Positions 44,251 to 55,670 of a stretch of DNA of 64,000 bases are shown in pieces. Position numbers and translations under genes: made by a program. How positions within the stretch are numbered: position 1 is the first letter of the stretch; each line of letters opens with the position of its first letter. Source of the stretch: Rhodocollybia butyracea (Eukaryota; Basidiomycota; Agaricomycetes; Agaricales; Omphalotaceae); NCBI GenBank assembly GCA_015501585.1, contig JADNRY010000304.1, forward strand, positions 1 to 64,000, read 5' to 3'. The notes below the pieces were generated by a model, which saw only the letters and a program-made list of their open reading frames with translations, searched no databases and was not told where the DNA came from.

Positions 44251-44573
44251 AGCTGCTCCTTTCAAAAGTAACACTCAACATAGACCCTTTGCACAGCTAA
44301 CCCTTAAACCAAACTTGAATACTGAATGTGAGTAAGTCACCAAGATTAATGAAAGGAAATAGTGGTAATAACAGGACCCCTGAGGTGGGAAGCACAGAAC
44401 CAGATTTGGGCAATTTTGAGTCAATTTTGACCTCATCTTAGGTCCAAGTTTGATCAAAAATGGCTGCCTTTGATGCAGACTCAGAGCAATAATTGCTTTA
44501 TGTGTGTACAATGTGTGTACCCATGTAAAATGTACAAGCTTAGCATTATAAAGGGTTGTGCATGCATACAGAG

Positions 44574-45170
44574 CTTGTACAACTGTTGTGCACATGTACA
44601 ATACTTGTACAAGCTTTGTATGCATGTAGAACGCTTGTATGAGCTCTGTACTCGTGCACGACGCTTGGACAAGCTTAGTACATGTGATACAACCTCTGTG
44701 CACATGTACAACGCTGGTACAAGTGTTATGTGGGTGCATGATGCTTGTACAAGCGTCGTACGTGTGCATGACACTTGTCCAACAGTTATGCACGTGCATA
44801 ATGCTTGTACAGGCTCCGCACGCGTGCGCAACGCTTGTACAAGCTTTGTACGGGTGTACGACGTTTGTGCAGTCTCTGCACGCCTGCACAATGCTTGTAC
44901 AAGCGTCGTACACGGGTGCAGAGCCGGTACAAGCATTGTGCACATGTACAAAGCTTGTACAAGTGTCGTGCACGCGTGCAGAGCCGGTACAAGCATTGTG
45001 CACATGTACAGGGCTTGTACAGGCTCTGCATGCGTGCACAATGCTTGTACCGGCTCTGCACACGTGCACAACACTTGTACAAGCTTTGTACGCGTGTACG
45101 ACGCTTGTACAAGCATTGTACACGCCTACAATCCTTGTACAATCTTTATAGAATAATATTATATATTTAC
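44574..45170. repeat. 30-bp palindromic minisatellite, 19 units
   Basis: CTTGTAC recurs at 44574, 44604, 44634, 44664 and then every 30 bp from 44714 to 45134. One 20-bp partial unit breaks the phase. Each unit has two dyads: CTTGTACAAG and a variable 10-12 bp palindrome such as GTGCACATGTAC, TACGCGTGTA or TGCACGTGCA. Because 30 is divisible by 3 and the units avoid stops, long frames stay open on both strands (up to 312 codons, minus). I read them as non-coding. Confidence 0.85.
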
Positions 45171-45188
45171 AAGACTTGTACAAGTTGC

Positions 45189-45308
45189 GGCGCCAAAAAG
45201 ATTCGTCGCACACTCAAAAAGGAAGTATTTTCCTAGGCGTTTGCGAAATTTCGCAAACAGCGATCAAAATACTTCCTTTTTGAGCGTGCGACAAATCTTT
45301 TTGGCGCC
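45189..45308. repeat. 120-bp snap-back repeat
   Basis: GGCGCCAAAAAGATTCGTCG at the left is mirrored by the reverse complement at the right. Arms of about 43 bp have three or four differences. The centre holds the perfect 20-bp palindrome GTTTGCGAAATTTCGCAAAC (45239-45258). It starts 15-20 bp after the last minisatellite trace. No flanking duplication was found. Confidence 0.8.
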
Positions 45309-45309
45309 T

Positions 45310-46912
45310 AACGCTGCCAGTTAGCGTTTCTTTCTGAACTCTTTCTGTAATTTACGCCCTTAAACTAAAGCAGTCCTAAACACTATTAAGTTACAAAATT
45401 TAAGGCCAGTAGGATATACTATTTGTGCTTGCTATTAGTCACCATCATTTGCTGGCCCATATGCCCAGATGACACGTCATGTTGGACTTGACGTGTCATT
45501 TCCTAGGCAACACTTTTGCCCTCACTCTTCCATTATCTCTTTCTGCGCTTTATCTTTTCTTTCTTTGCACTATTTCATGCTATCTCACAGTAAGTTCTTG
45601 TCAAGCCTATCTTATTCGCTCACTAATACAAGCCTGGTTTAGTGAGTTTCTGTTGTCAAACCTGGTATGCTCTTGAGGCTGTTTGTGTTCAGTTCCTATT
45701 TTCATTTGCGCTTTTTTCCCTTAGGCCTTTTTAAGTTTCGTTGCATAAGCTTGCTTCAGGTGAGATTTTTTTCATTTGCTCAGTCATATATCTGATGTTT
45801 TCTGTTACATCTAGTTGCCGCTCACATTGCCCTGGCCTTTACATTTACCCGTCACTCTCATTTGTTGCCGCTTGCCCATTATTGCCTCCATTTATATACT
45901 TCACATTCCTGACCTCGTGCACTCTGTTCCTACTTGCACGCTTCTACCACATATGCATACCTCAGTCCATAACCTTTTATCGCCTTTGACTACTGTAGTA
46001 GCACTGTATTTTTATAGAGATGGGTCAAATAAATGATGCTTCAGACATCTCTTCTATTCAATGTACCAATAAGCAGTCCAAATGCAAGGGAAAGCTGAGA
46101 AGGCAGCTTTAGCCTTGTTTGAGAGCGACTTGAGCTGACTTGAGTAAATTAAGTGGGTCTGGTTGCGACTTAAGTGGCCCTGGTTACCGCTCCGGCCAAC
46201 CTGTCAAGTTTTCAATTCATGCCAAGTTGCGTCAAGTGAATCTCAGGTCAATCACGGCGACTTCAGACAGAGCGATAGCATGAACCTTTGATTGAGCCGT
46301 GGGAGTAACTTACCGGCCAGGAGCCGCTTAAGTTGGCTTCTACGCCGAAAGTGGCCTTTAGCCGCCGTAAGTTGAGGGGTACTTTTCCTGATGAGGGAGA
46401 CTCACCATGAATTATATAGCTTCTAGCTTGACTCTCCTATCAAAAAAAATATTATTTGAAACATGAAAATCAAAGAAATAGGGCAAAATGTATCATAAAG
46501 TGGTTATTTAAAGGGCTAGATGATCATGATCATGTTGCACTTTTCCCACATCTATTTTCTTCTCTCCATGTTATCTTTTCCAAATCAGTCTGGCATATCT
46601 TGATGAAGCATCTCCATGACCAAAAAGGCCATTGTTCCTTGATTGTTCCCTTATAACAAGCTATATGAGTCAACTTTCAATATTTTTGGGGACATTGATT
46701 ATTACAAGATTTATGAACTGGTAAGGGAAGTTCCCAATGCTATAAGGGTAATACATGCTACTAATACCTGTCTGTATTGATTTGTGGTCTGAAAGCCCTG
46801 CCCTGGACCTGTATCACATGATTTCTTAAAAAATTATGGACACTTTTGCTTATACCAAGTAGACGAAAGATTAACAATCCGGATGTACAACATTTTCAGG
46901 AGACATACTGCT
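45310..46912. other. No recognisable gene
   Basis: Hydrophobic plus-strand frames at 45479-46036 are T/C-rich and have no family features. Traces of the TTGACTTGAGT repeat lie near 46120-46330. Confidence 0.4.
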
Positions 46913-47400
46913 TCATAATAAGCCAGCAATTAACTCACGGGTCACTTTCGAGATCCTCATAAAGTGTAGATTTGAGTTGCCAGTGGGATGGTTATGTTGT
47001 TCTTTGTATGATCCACATATCTTCTCTGTATCAAGGTAGGTCTTGATAATAAGAGTACATTTACAGCCAGTCCATTTGGGTTCCACCATCCGTCTCCAGT
47101 GAGGATTCTTCTTCATATAGTTGGTTGCTCCAGACCCATGACATTAACAGACAAAATATACCGTTTTGTTGTATGGCATCCCCATCCCATGTTGACCAAT
47201 TCTTCAAGAACTCTATTGTATGCTGTTGTTCTTCTGATAGCTGCCACTCTCAGCCATATTCGCCCATTTGAAGGTCCACTTAGATGACAGACAGTCGTAC
47301 TCATACAAACCAGGGATAGCAATGATAGCGACAGGGACATCAGGAGGATGTTGAGATGGAACAGTTTCTGAACTTGTGTTTGTTGTTGATTCAACTGGAG
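46913..47400 (-). pseudogene. MULE-type transposase remnant (FAR1/FLYWCH-like N-terminus)
   Basis: The minus-strand block WTGCKCTLIIKTYLDTEKIC, GSYKEQHNHPTG, LHFMRISKVTRELIAGLL has the C-x-C ... H-x-H layout and the following helix seen at the N-terminus of fungal Mutator-like transposases. Upstream, in another frame (47394-47113), RTTAYNRVLEELVNMG may be an earlier exon. The catalytic domain was not found, so only a fragment remains. Confidence 0.45.
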
Positions 47401-48560
47401 AGACTGTTGAAACTAGATTACCGCTTATGAGTCATATCTAATCAGTAATGTGAGTCAACTAGACGCACTTGCTATACGATCGATGAACTGTTGATATATC
47501 CTATGTTGAAACTCACCCTCAAACACTAGACGCAGCCTCTACGCAGGTTTGTATAGATGTAGTCAATTATGCCATTTGCTATTAGTCTTATGATACATAG
47601 CATACATTGTTATAGGGTTTATTATATTCTGTAGTATAAATGCTGTAGATATTTTCCGGTAACAATAACCAAGAATCCTACTATTTGTCTGGACACTTGT
47701 TCTGCTCTCAACAAGCACTCTTATATCTCCTGTAACCTCCACACACTCTAAGGTGAGTATGCTGTCGACCTTGTGTTGACTGCCTGCTGTTTCTACAGAG
47801 ACTTGAAGCGGTTTTGGTGGCAGTAACAATGGAATATTGCTCTGTGGTAATGGCGAGGTAGTTTCTTTGTCATTAAAATCAAGCCCCCGAGGGAAAAGAT
47901 ATGTTTTTCATCAAAAAAATATTCATAAAACATAAGAATTTAGTTGATTACTCTGCAACGTGATAAGGTATCGCCTCCAGAATTTTTAAGAAAATGTATC
48001 ATACATATACATTGCTTATGAGATACTTACTTTTGCCAGATACACGCAGCAAAAAAAAATTTACAGTTGGTGTATCAAGGACTCCATAAACACGGAGAAC
48101 ACCATAAATACAGATGTATCGCGCGACGGTATGAGTAAATAGACGCCCAAACACGGCCACCAAACTGTGGGAAATATTATCTAAATGCTTAAATGCTCAT
48201 ATCACATTTCTACTCAAGGTCAGAAGTGGGTGAAAGAGAACAGTCAGTGCTTAACTCAAGTGGAAATATGCTTATTAACGAGACCAAAGTCAAATCAGAT
48301 GACAAAGTCTAAAACGCTAAAGTGTAATGAACCAATTGCAAAACTATCCCCAGACATGCAGAAAGGATTTGGCGGAATACTGTAGCCATGCAGAAGCTTC
48401 AATATGGAAAGCTCAAAGATGGGTCGACGTGTGAGGGAAGCCGTTATGGGAGCATCAGGATGTTTGGAGAGATCATACTATTATTGGTTATAATTTGACA
48501 TGTCACATGATGAGGCCAGGAATGAGCTCAATCAAAAGCTCAAGTGCCCCAAGACCCTCA
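47401..48560. other. No recognisable gene
   Basis: Short frames only. It forms the left flank of FB4 and may belong to the older gypsy copy into which FB4 inserted. Confidence 0.35.
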
Positions 48561-48567
48561 ACTCTGA

Positions 48568-50182
48568 CACTTCAGGCAACCACTTTTTTAGTCTTATTAG
48601 TCTACACTTTTGTTACATTGACCTGACTAAAAAGACTCAAAATCCCTGGCAAATCCAAGGTGCCTTGGTCATGTCCAGGGAAGTGGGTCATGTCCAAGCA
48701 AGTAGGCCATGACCTGGTCACCTGGGTCAAGTTGGTCATGACCGGGGGTAGGATAGGGTACCTTGTGGGAGAGGAGGGAGACCTGTTGGGAGGGGTGTGG
48801 AACTTCCAGGGTAGGGGTAGGGGGTGCAGTGGGGGTGACAGAGGGGGAGTAGAGGGTAGGGAGGGAGGAGTAGGGGATGCTTGGAAAGCAGTATAATATG
48901 CTTTGGGAGAGATGTCAGTTTACATGTGAAGTGTGTGCAACTTTGGGGAGTGTTTCGGTGGGCTAATCACAAGTACATGGGGCAGTGGGAAGAGAAGGGA
49001 AGCTGCTGGCTCATGCTGAGTTGGATCTGGCCAAGGACAGCTTGGACATGACCTGGGGCAACTTGGACATGACCAAGGTTAGATTGGAAATGACCAAGGT
49101 CAACTTGGACATGACCAAGGTGAGGTTGGACATGTTCAAGGTCAACTTGGACATGACCAAGATTAGGTTGTACATCATTTAAGGCATTTTAAAAATTACT
49201 ATATTAGGAAATTTTTAATTTTCTATAGTGGCTGAGGTCAAAGGTGTTTGTATTACCAAATTAGGCAATTATCAAACACTTATGTTTTTCTCATAGAGTT
49301 AAACACATTTGGTATTTTTGATAAATTACTATATGAGGCAATTTTATTTCATAATTGAGAAATCACAAACCTTTTGCAGTGGATGAGGTCAAAGCTGTGT
49401 TCACTACCTAATTAGGAAATGGCCAAACTCACCACAAAAATATAGTAAGTTATTAAAAATACCAAATGTGTCTAACTCTATGAGAAAAACATATGTGTTT
49501 GATAATTGCCTAATTTGGTAATGAAAACAGCTTTAACCTCAGCCATTATAGAAATTTAAAAATTTCCTAATATAGTAATTTTTAAAATGCCTTAAATGAT
49601 GTACAACCTAATCTTGGTCATGTCCAATCTAACCTTGGTCATGTCCAACCTCACCTTGGTCATGTCCAAGCTGTCCTTGGCCAGATCCAACTCAGCATGA
49701 GCCAGCAGCTTCCCTTCTCTTCCCACTGCCCCATGTACCTGTGATTAGCCCACCGAAACACTCCCCAAAGTTGCACACACTTCACATGTAAACTGACATC
49801 TCTCCTGCACCATCTTATTCCACTCTGGAGGCTGACATCTCTCCCAAAGCATATTATACTGCTTTCCAAGCATCCCCTACTCCTCCCTCCCTACCCTCTA
49901 CTCCCCCTCTGTCACCCCCACTGCACCCCCTACCCCTACCCTGGAAGTTCCATACCCCTCCCAAGAGGTCTCCCTCCTCTCCCACAAGGTACCTTATCCT
50001 ACCCCCGGTCATGACCAACTTGACCCAGGTGACCAGGTCATGGCCTACTTGCTTGGACATGACCCACTTCCCTGGACATGACCAAGGCACCTTGGATTTG
50101 CCAGGGATTTTGAGTCTTTTTAGTCAGGTCAATGTAACAAAAGTGTAGACTAATAAGACTAATAAGTTGGGTGACTGAACTG
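48568..50182. mobile_element. FB4: fold-back element, 1.6 kb
   Basis: The left tip CACTTCAGGCAACCAC and right tip CAGTTCAGTCACCCAA (read inward) are flanked by ACTCTGA (48561-48567 and 50183-50189). The arms hold the GGTCATGACC region, a C-rich stretch and 21-bp repeats of TTGGACATGACCAAGGT (49050-49170), then the GTGGATGAGGTCAAAGCTGT modules. They turn around near 49440, so this copy is shorter than FB1 or FB5 and stops before the gag leader. Confidence 0.85.
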
Positions 50183-50242
50183 ACTCTGAAGAGGTAGTGG
50201 GAATAGCTCACAGGACATGTACTAACCTGCCATGTGCTCAGC

Positions 50243-50498
50243 TATAATGCCCTTAGGCGAGAGTCTTACGTTCACACAAAAGAGCATGACAAAGGCTATG
50301 CAATTGTGTACTTGTAGCGTAGAAGAACTACAGTAGTTTATGTAATTCAACTAGTTATAGTAATTGAAATGAATAGAATAGAAATGATATCTTATCATGT
50401 GATAAGGTAAGATAAGAGTGGCGATGCAACAAAAGTTAAGGCTGCACCATAAGGTGCAGCCGCAAGGATATCAGGCAGGATGAGGAGGAGGCGTTACA
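50243..50498 (-). repeat. Older LTR of the minus-strand gypsy family
   Basis: On the minus strand the purine tract GGGGAGGG (about 50499-50506) is followed by TGTAACGCC, the same arrangement as at 51180. The end near 50243 (TTATA) is degenerate. Length about 256 bp; strongly diverged from the LTR at 50978-51180. Confidence 0.5.
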
Positions 50499-50581
50499 CC
50501 CTCCCCTACTAGATTAGTACCTAGGTACTAATTGAACAATATGATGGGATAGATCCCCAGTAAGACATATTACTGGGGGGA

Positions 50582-50940
50582 CTATCCATCAGATTCATCC
50601 ATCTGGGGAGGCATATCTCCAGATGATGAATGGGGTCCTGCGGGAGCAGGTCCTGATGAAGAAGGAGCTGGAGTGGTGGCTCCAGCAGTGATGGTAGTTG
50701 GCATCAACAACGTTGATGCACTAGATGAAGCCTGTGGCAAGGGCACAGGTGGCGGGTTGAACACTTGCGGTGCCATAGGCACCACCATTGGAGTAAGCTG
50801 AACATCAGTGATGGCCAGTGGGCGATTGTCAGTTGTACCCATAAGGGTATGATAGTGATTGTCAATCCCGGCAGGGAGATAAAGCTGAGGGGGCATATCC
50901 CCCCAGAGTGCAGTGGCGGCGCTTAATAATGCATCATGGT
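50582..50940 (-). pseudogene. C-terminal fragment of an ORF3 homologue (older copy)
   Basis: The minus-strand frame encodes MPPQLYLPAGIDNHYH and a Pro/Ser/Thr-rich tail ending PPQMDESDG. It parallels the end of the complete ORF3 (LPLGYNKDYWVPG ... QQMDEM), and both are followed by a polypurine tract and an LTR. This is the remainder of an older element into which the newer copy inserted. Confidence 0.5.
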
Positions 50941-50977
50941 GTTCAAATTACCAATAGTTTCCTTGTTTATTCCTCAG

Positions 50978-51180
50978 TGTAAGGCCTCTACGAGGCATTG
51001 CTTAATTCACACAAGTGAACACAACACTGAGCTTTATAGCATGTAGTGTACCAGTATAAAAGAAGACTTACTTATGTAAGTCATACGGTATGCAGTATAT
51101 AGAAAAGTGAATATATTGAATATAAAAGAAATTGAATGGTGACGCAGCACCTTAAGACCAGTAACGGCATAGCCGTTACA
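50978..51180 (-). repeat. 3' LTR of the minus-strand gypsy element, 203 bp
   Basis: Read on the minus strand it starts TGTAACGGC directly after the polypurine tract GCGGGGGAGGG (51181-51191) and ends GGCCTTACA. The next bases belong to the older element. The matching 5' LTR would lie beyond the right window edge. Confidence 0.65.
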
Positions 51181-51974
51181 CCCTCCCCCGCAAGACAAGC
51201 TTCGCAGAAGCAAGGCAATGGTATAGATGGATGGGAGACTCCAGCGTTGGCATAATGCAGGGCGCCTCAAAGGTTGGCATAACCCTCAAGACTCACATCT
51301 CATCCATTTGCTGAACGGCTTCAGCGGACATAGGTGCTGCTTTGGTGGAAGGAGCGATGGATGTAGCGGGCACTGCAGCAGATGATGCAGCACTGGCTGA
51401 ATTGTTTGCCACAACAGGGGTGTCGTTATGTGCAAACAAGGTTGTTGTTGCGGTTGTAGTTGGGGGAGTGACTGCCCCCGTGTTGCTTGAAGAAGCTGCA
51501 TTTGAAACAGCGTGGTTATGAATGTGTGGATTTATAACTTGTGCGGGGCCAGGAACAATTCCTACCCCAGGGACCCAGTAGTCTTTGTTGTACCCTAATG
51601 GTAGGCGTACATTGGAAGTGAAGCTAGCGCGTAATGTGTTAGCGGCAAATATTATGTCCGAGTTACTCGGTGCATATGAATATATCCAATTCGCAGCATA
51701 AAATGCTGCGTCCTCGATGTCTGTGACCGTCAGACCTTGTTCAGCAAAGAACCTTGCCACGGACAGCATGGTGGCGTTGAACGAGTCGTCAAACGCGACT
51801 GGAGGGACAGGTGTCCCAGTAGCAATAGTAATTTGGCCACTAGTGACCAAATTGTTATAATAGTTTGGCCGAAGTATAACTTCAGCCGCAAACAAATAAT
51901 ATTGCACAGCGACATGAGGTGGCGTATTAGCAGGCATGGTTGGCCTGCGAGAGGTTATCAATATGCGTCCTTGA

Positions 51975-54900
51975 CAGTTCAGTCACCCAACTTATTAGTC
52001 TTATTAGTCTACACTTTTGTTACATTGACCTGACTAAAAAGACTCAAAGTCCCTGGCAAATCCAAGGTGCCTTGGTCATGGCCAGGGACTCAGTGGGTCA
52101 TGTCCAGGGAAGTGGGTCATGTCCAAGCAAGTAGGCCATGACCTGGTCACCTGGGTCAAGTTGGTCATGACAAGGGGTAGGATAGGGTATGCCCTGGCAG
52201 GGATAGTGTACCTTGTGGGAGAGGAGGGAGACCTCTTGGGAGGGGTGTGGAACTTCCAGGGTAGGAGTAGGGGGTGCAGTGGGGGTGACAGAGGGGGAGT
52301 AGAGGGTGCTGAGGGAGGAGTAGGGGATGCTTGGAAAGCAGTATAAAATGCTTTGGGAGAGATGTCAGCCTCCAAAGTGGAATAAGATGGTGCAGGAGAG
52401 ATGTCAGTTTACATGTGAAGTGTGTGCAACCTTGGGGAGTGTTTTGGCGGGCTAATTGCAGGTACATGGGGCAGTGGGAAGAGAAGGGAAGCTGCTGGCT
52501 CATGCTGAGTTGGATCTGGCCAAGGACAGCTTGGACATGACCTGGGGCAACTTGGACATGACCAAGGTTAGATTGAACATGACCAAGGTCAATTTGGACA
52601 TGACCAAGATCAGGTTGGACATGGCCAAGGGCAACTTGGACATGTCCAAGATTAAGTTGTACATCATTTAAGGCATTTTAAAAATTACTATATTAGGAAA
52701 TTTTTAAATTTCTATGGTGGCTGAGGTCAAAGCTGTTTTTATTACCAAATTAGGCAATTATCAAACACTTATGTTTTTCTCATAGAGTTAGACACATTTG
52801 GTATTTATAATAAATTACTATATTAGGCAATTTTATTTCAATAGAGTTTTATTTCTTAATTAGGCAATTTCAAAAGTTTGCAGTGGATGAGGTCAAAGCT
52901 GTTTTCATTGCCTAATTAAGAAGTGACAAATCTTTTACAGTGGATGAGGCCAAAGCTGTTTTTATTAATTAATTGAGAAATCACAAACTTTTTGCAGTGG
53001 ATGAGGTCAAAGCTGTTTTCACTACCTAATTGGGAAATCGCCAAACTCACCACAAAAACTGTCTGGACTCTATCCATGAGGACAAGAACTTGTAGTAGGC
53101 ATCCAGACCCCTTCTCCATACATAGAACAGGTGGCTTACCCCAAATGAAGGCAATCCTCTGGTGGGAAGGGGTTGGATTGCATTTTTATTTAGATGTCCC
53201 ATGGGAGATCAGTTCTTATTGATCTTTCAGATTTCCCATCAAAAACCCCCATTTTTTCGAAATTAAAGGATAAGTATCAGAGTATCCAGGGCAGTGGGGG
53301 CCACAGGCTTCTATGGCATTGTACCCTGGTATAATAGGTACATTTCTACTACTCAGGAGTACTTCACACTGTCCTGAGAGAGTGGGTAATAACTGTTCTC
53401 TGTATATGTGTGCATAAATTTCGCTTTTTTGCCTATTAAATCATTAATACAGCCAGCTGTAGGGCAGAGATATCTGTCTAGCTTAGCATATAGCATGCTA
53501 GTATAATATAAATTGATGCCAGAGCCTTTTCTTGACCTACCCTTGTCTTACCTTGATGTACCAGTAGTCCTGGGTTCTTAAGTGTCTGATACTTGTGTCA
53601 AACTTATCATCATATCTTGAACATCATATAGTAGGAATATTTTGTCATAGATATGCTATATCATGTCCTGGAACACTGCTCCTCAATTTTGTACCCAATC
53701 TCTCACCCACAGCTTCCCCTATTAATGATTTGATGGTCAAAAAAGCAAAATTTATGTATAGATATACAGATATCAATTATTCCCTATTCTCCGAGGGTAC
53801 TATAGGTCAATCCTGAGTCGTAGAAGTGTATCTACCATACCAGGGTACAATGCCATAGAAGCCTGTGGCCCCCACTGCCCTGGATACTCTGATACTTATC
53901 CTTTAATTTCGAAAAAATGGGGGTTTTTGATGGGAAATCTGAAAGATCAATAAGAACTGATCTCCCATGGGACATCTAAATAAAAATGCAATCCAACCCC
54001 TTCCCACCAGAGGATTGCCTTCATTTGGGGTAAGCCACCTGTTCTATGTATGGAGAAGGGGTCTGGATGCCTACTACAAGTTCTTGTCCTCATGGATAGA
54101 GTCCAGACAGTTTTTGTGGTGAGTTTGGCGATTTCCCAATTAGGTAGTGAAAACAGCTTTGACCTCATCCACTGCAAAAAGTTTGTGATTTCTCAATTAA
54201 TTAATAAAAACAGCTTTGGCCTCATCCACTGTAAAAGATTTGTCACTTCTTAATTAGGCAATGAAAACAGCTTTGACCTCATCCACTGCAAACTTTTGAA
54301 ATTGCCTAATTAAGAAATAAAACTCTATTGAAATAAAATTGCCTAATATAGTAATTTATTATAAATACCAAATGTGTCTAACTCTATGAGAAAAACATAA
54401 GTGTTTGATAATTGCCTAATTTGGTAATAAAAACAGCTTTGACCTCAGCCACCATAGAAATTTAAAAATTTCCTAATATAGTAATTTTTAAAATGCCTTA
54501 AATGATGTACAACTTAATCTTGGACATGTCCAAGTTGCCCTTGGCCATGTCCAACCTGATCTTGGTCATGTCCAAATTGACCTTGGTCATGTTCAATCTA
54601 ACCTTGGTCATGTCCAAGTTGCCCCAGGTCATGTCCAAGCTGTCCTTGGCCAGATCCAACTCAGCATGAGCCAGCAGCTTCCCTTCTCTTCCCACTGCCC
54701 CATGTACCTGCAATTAGCCCGCCAAAACACTCCCCAAGGTTGCACACACTTCACATGTAAACTGACATCTCTCCTGCACCATCTTATTCCACTTTGGAGG
54801 CTGACATCTCTCCCAAAGCATTTTATACTGCTTTCCAAGCATCCCCTACTCCTCCCTCAGCACCCTCTACTCCCCCTCTGTCACCCCCACTGCACCCCCT

Positions 54901-55670
54901 ACTCCTACCCTGGAAGTTCCACACCCCTCCCAAGAGGTCTCCCTCCTCTCCCACAAGGTACACTATCCCTGCCAGGGCATACCCTATCCTACCCCTGGTC
55001 TGTCAAGAAGTGAACCATTTATATAGTCTGGGAAGCATATCACGTCAGACCTGATATTGTGGCCTTTTGGTCCAGTTGGAGCGCATGGCTGTCTTTCCAG
55101 AGTCATGTGACTTTACAGAATATCAGGTCTGCCCGGTCACCAGTTCAATCCTGCGAGAGGTCAAGCAGGCTCTTGCCCATGTGGCTGAGGGATCAGTGAT
55201 GGTCCCGGGGCCAGCTATATAAATGGTTTATGTCATCAACCCAGTAGTATGGGTACCAATGAGGGCTTGATGGTTGGCTTTGGGGGTTGCATATCATATG
55301 GCTGGGCGGATTAAATGATAACTGAGTACATTTAATTGACTGACGGGTGTGTAGCTGCATGTCAAGCATCTCGAGGGCTTGATGCACTGAAGGGGGATGT
55401 ACTGTCAAGAAGTGAACCATTTATATAGTCTGGGAAGCATATCACGTCAGACCTGATATTGTGGCCTTTTGCTCCAGTTGGAGCGCATGGCTGTCTTTCC
55501 AGAGTCATGTGACTTTACATGGTCATGACCAACTTGACCCAGGCCATGACCACACCATCCTGGACATGACCAAGGCACCTTGGATTTGCCAGGGACTTTG
55601 AGTCTTTTTAGTCAGGTCAATGTAACAAAAGTGTAGACTAATAAGACTAAAAAAGTGGTTGCCTGAAGTG
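51975..55670. mobile_element. FB5: giant near-perfect fold-back element, 3.7 kb including a TRIM
   Basis: The left tip CAGTTCAGTCACCCAA and right tip CACTTCAGGCAACCAC (read inward) are flanked by TCCTTGA (51968-51974 and 55671-55677). The arms are about 1.5 kb, and long stretches translate identically from both sides. Internal order matches FB1: tip, GGTCATGACC region, 21-bp TTGGACATGACCAAGGT repeats, GTGGATGAGGTCAAAGCTGT modules, then the gypsy leader up to TTTAGATGTCCCATGGGAGA (53189) and beyond into the centre at 53400-53720. The right arm carries the TRIM at 55001-55519. Confidence 0.9.
55001..55519 (+). mobile_element. Complete TRIM retrotransposon, 519 bp
   Basis: Two direct LTRs of 117 bp, 55001-55117 and 55403-55519, both start TGTCAAGAAG and end TGACTTTACA. 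I see one difference (GGTCC/GCTCC). The 5-bp duplication TGGTC flanks the element (54996-55000 and 55520-55524). A polypurine tract GAAGGGGGA precedes the second LTR. The 285-bp interior encodes nothing. After the first LTR, CCAGTTCAATCC resembles a tRNA T-arm/B-box. The element interrupts the right arm of FB5 at the position equivalent to about 52170 in the left arm. Confidence 0.9.

Noticed and set aside
44275..45236. Long open frames on both strands (up to 312 codons) in the 30-bp repeat region
   Set aside because: They arise because the unit length is divisible by 3 and the units lack stops; the frames mirror each other on both strands and have no domain outside the repeat.
48660..49182. 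Frames with DMTKVNL repeats and Pro-rich frames in fold-back arms
   Set aside because: The same frames appear in inverted orientation in the opposite arm and in FB5; they follow non-coding repeats.
55118..55160. tRNA gene in the TRIM interior
   Set aside because: Only a B-box-like CCAGTTCAATCC is present; no A-box, anticodon arm or acceptor stem could be formed.
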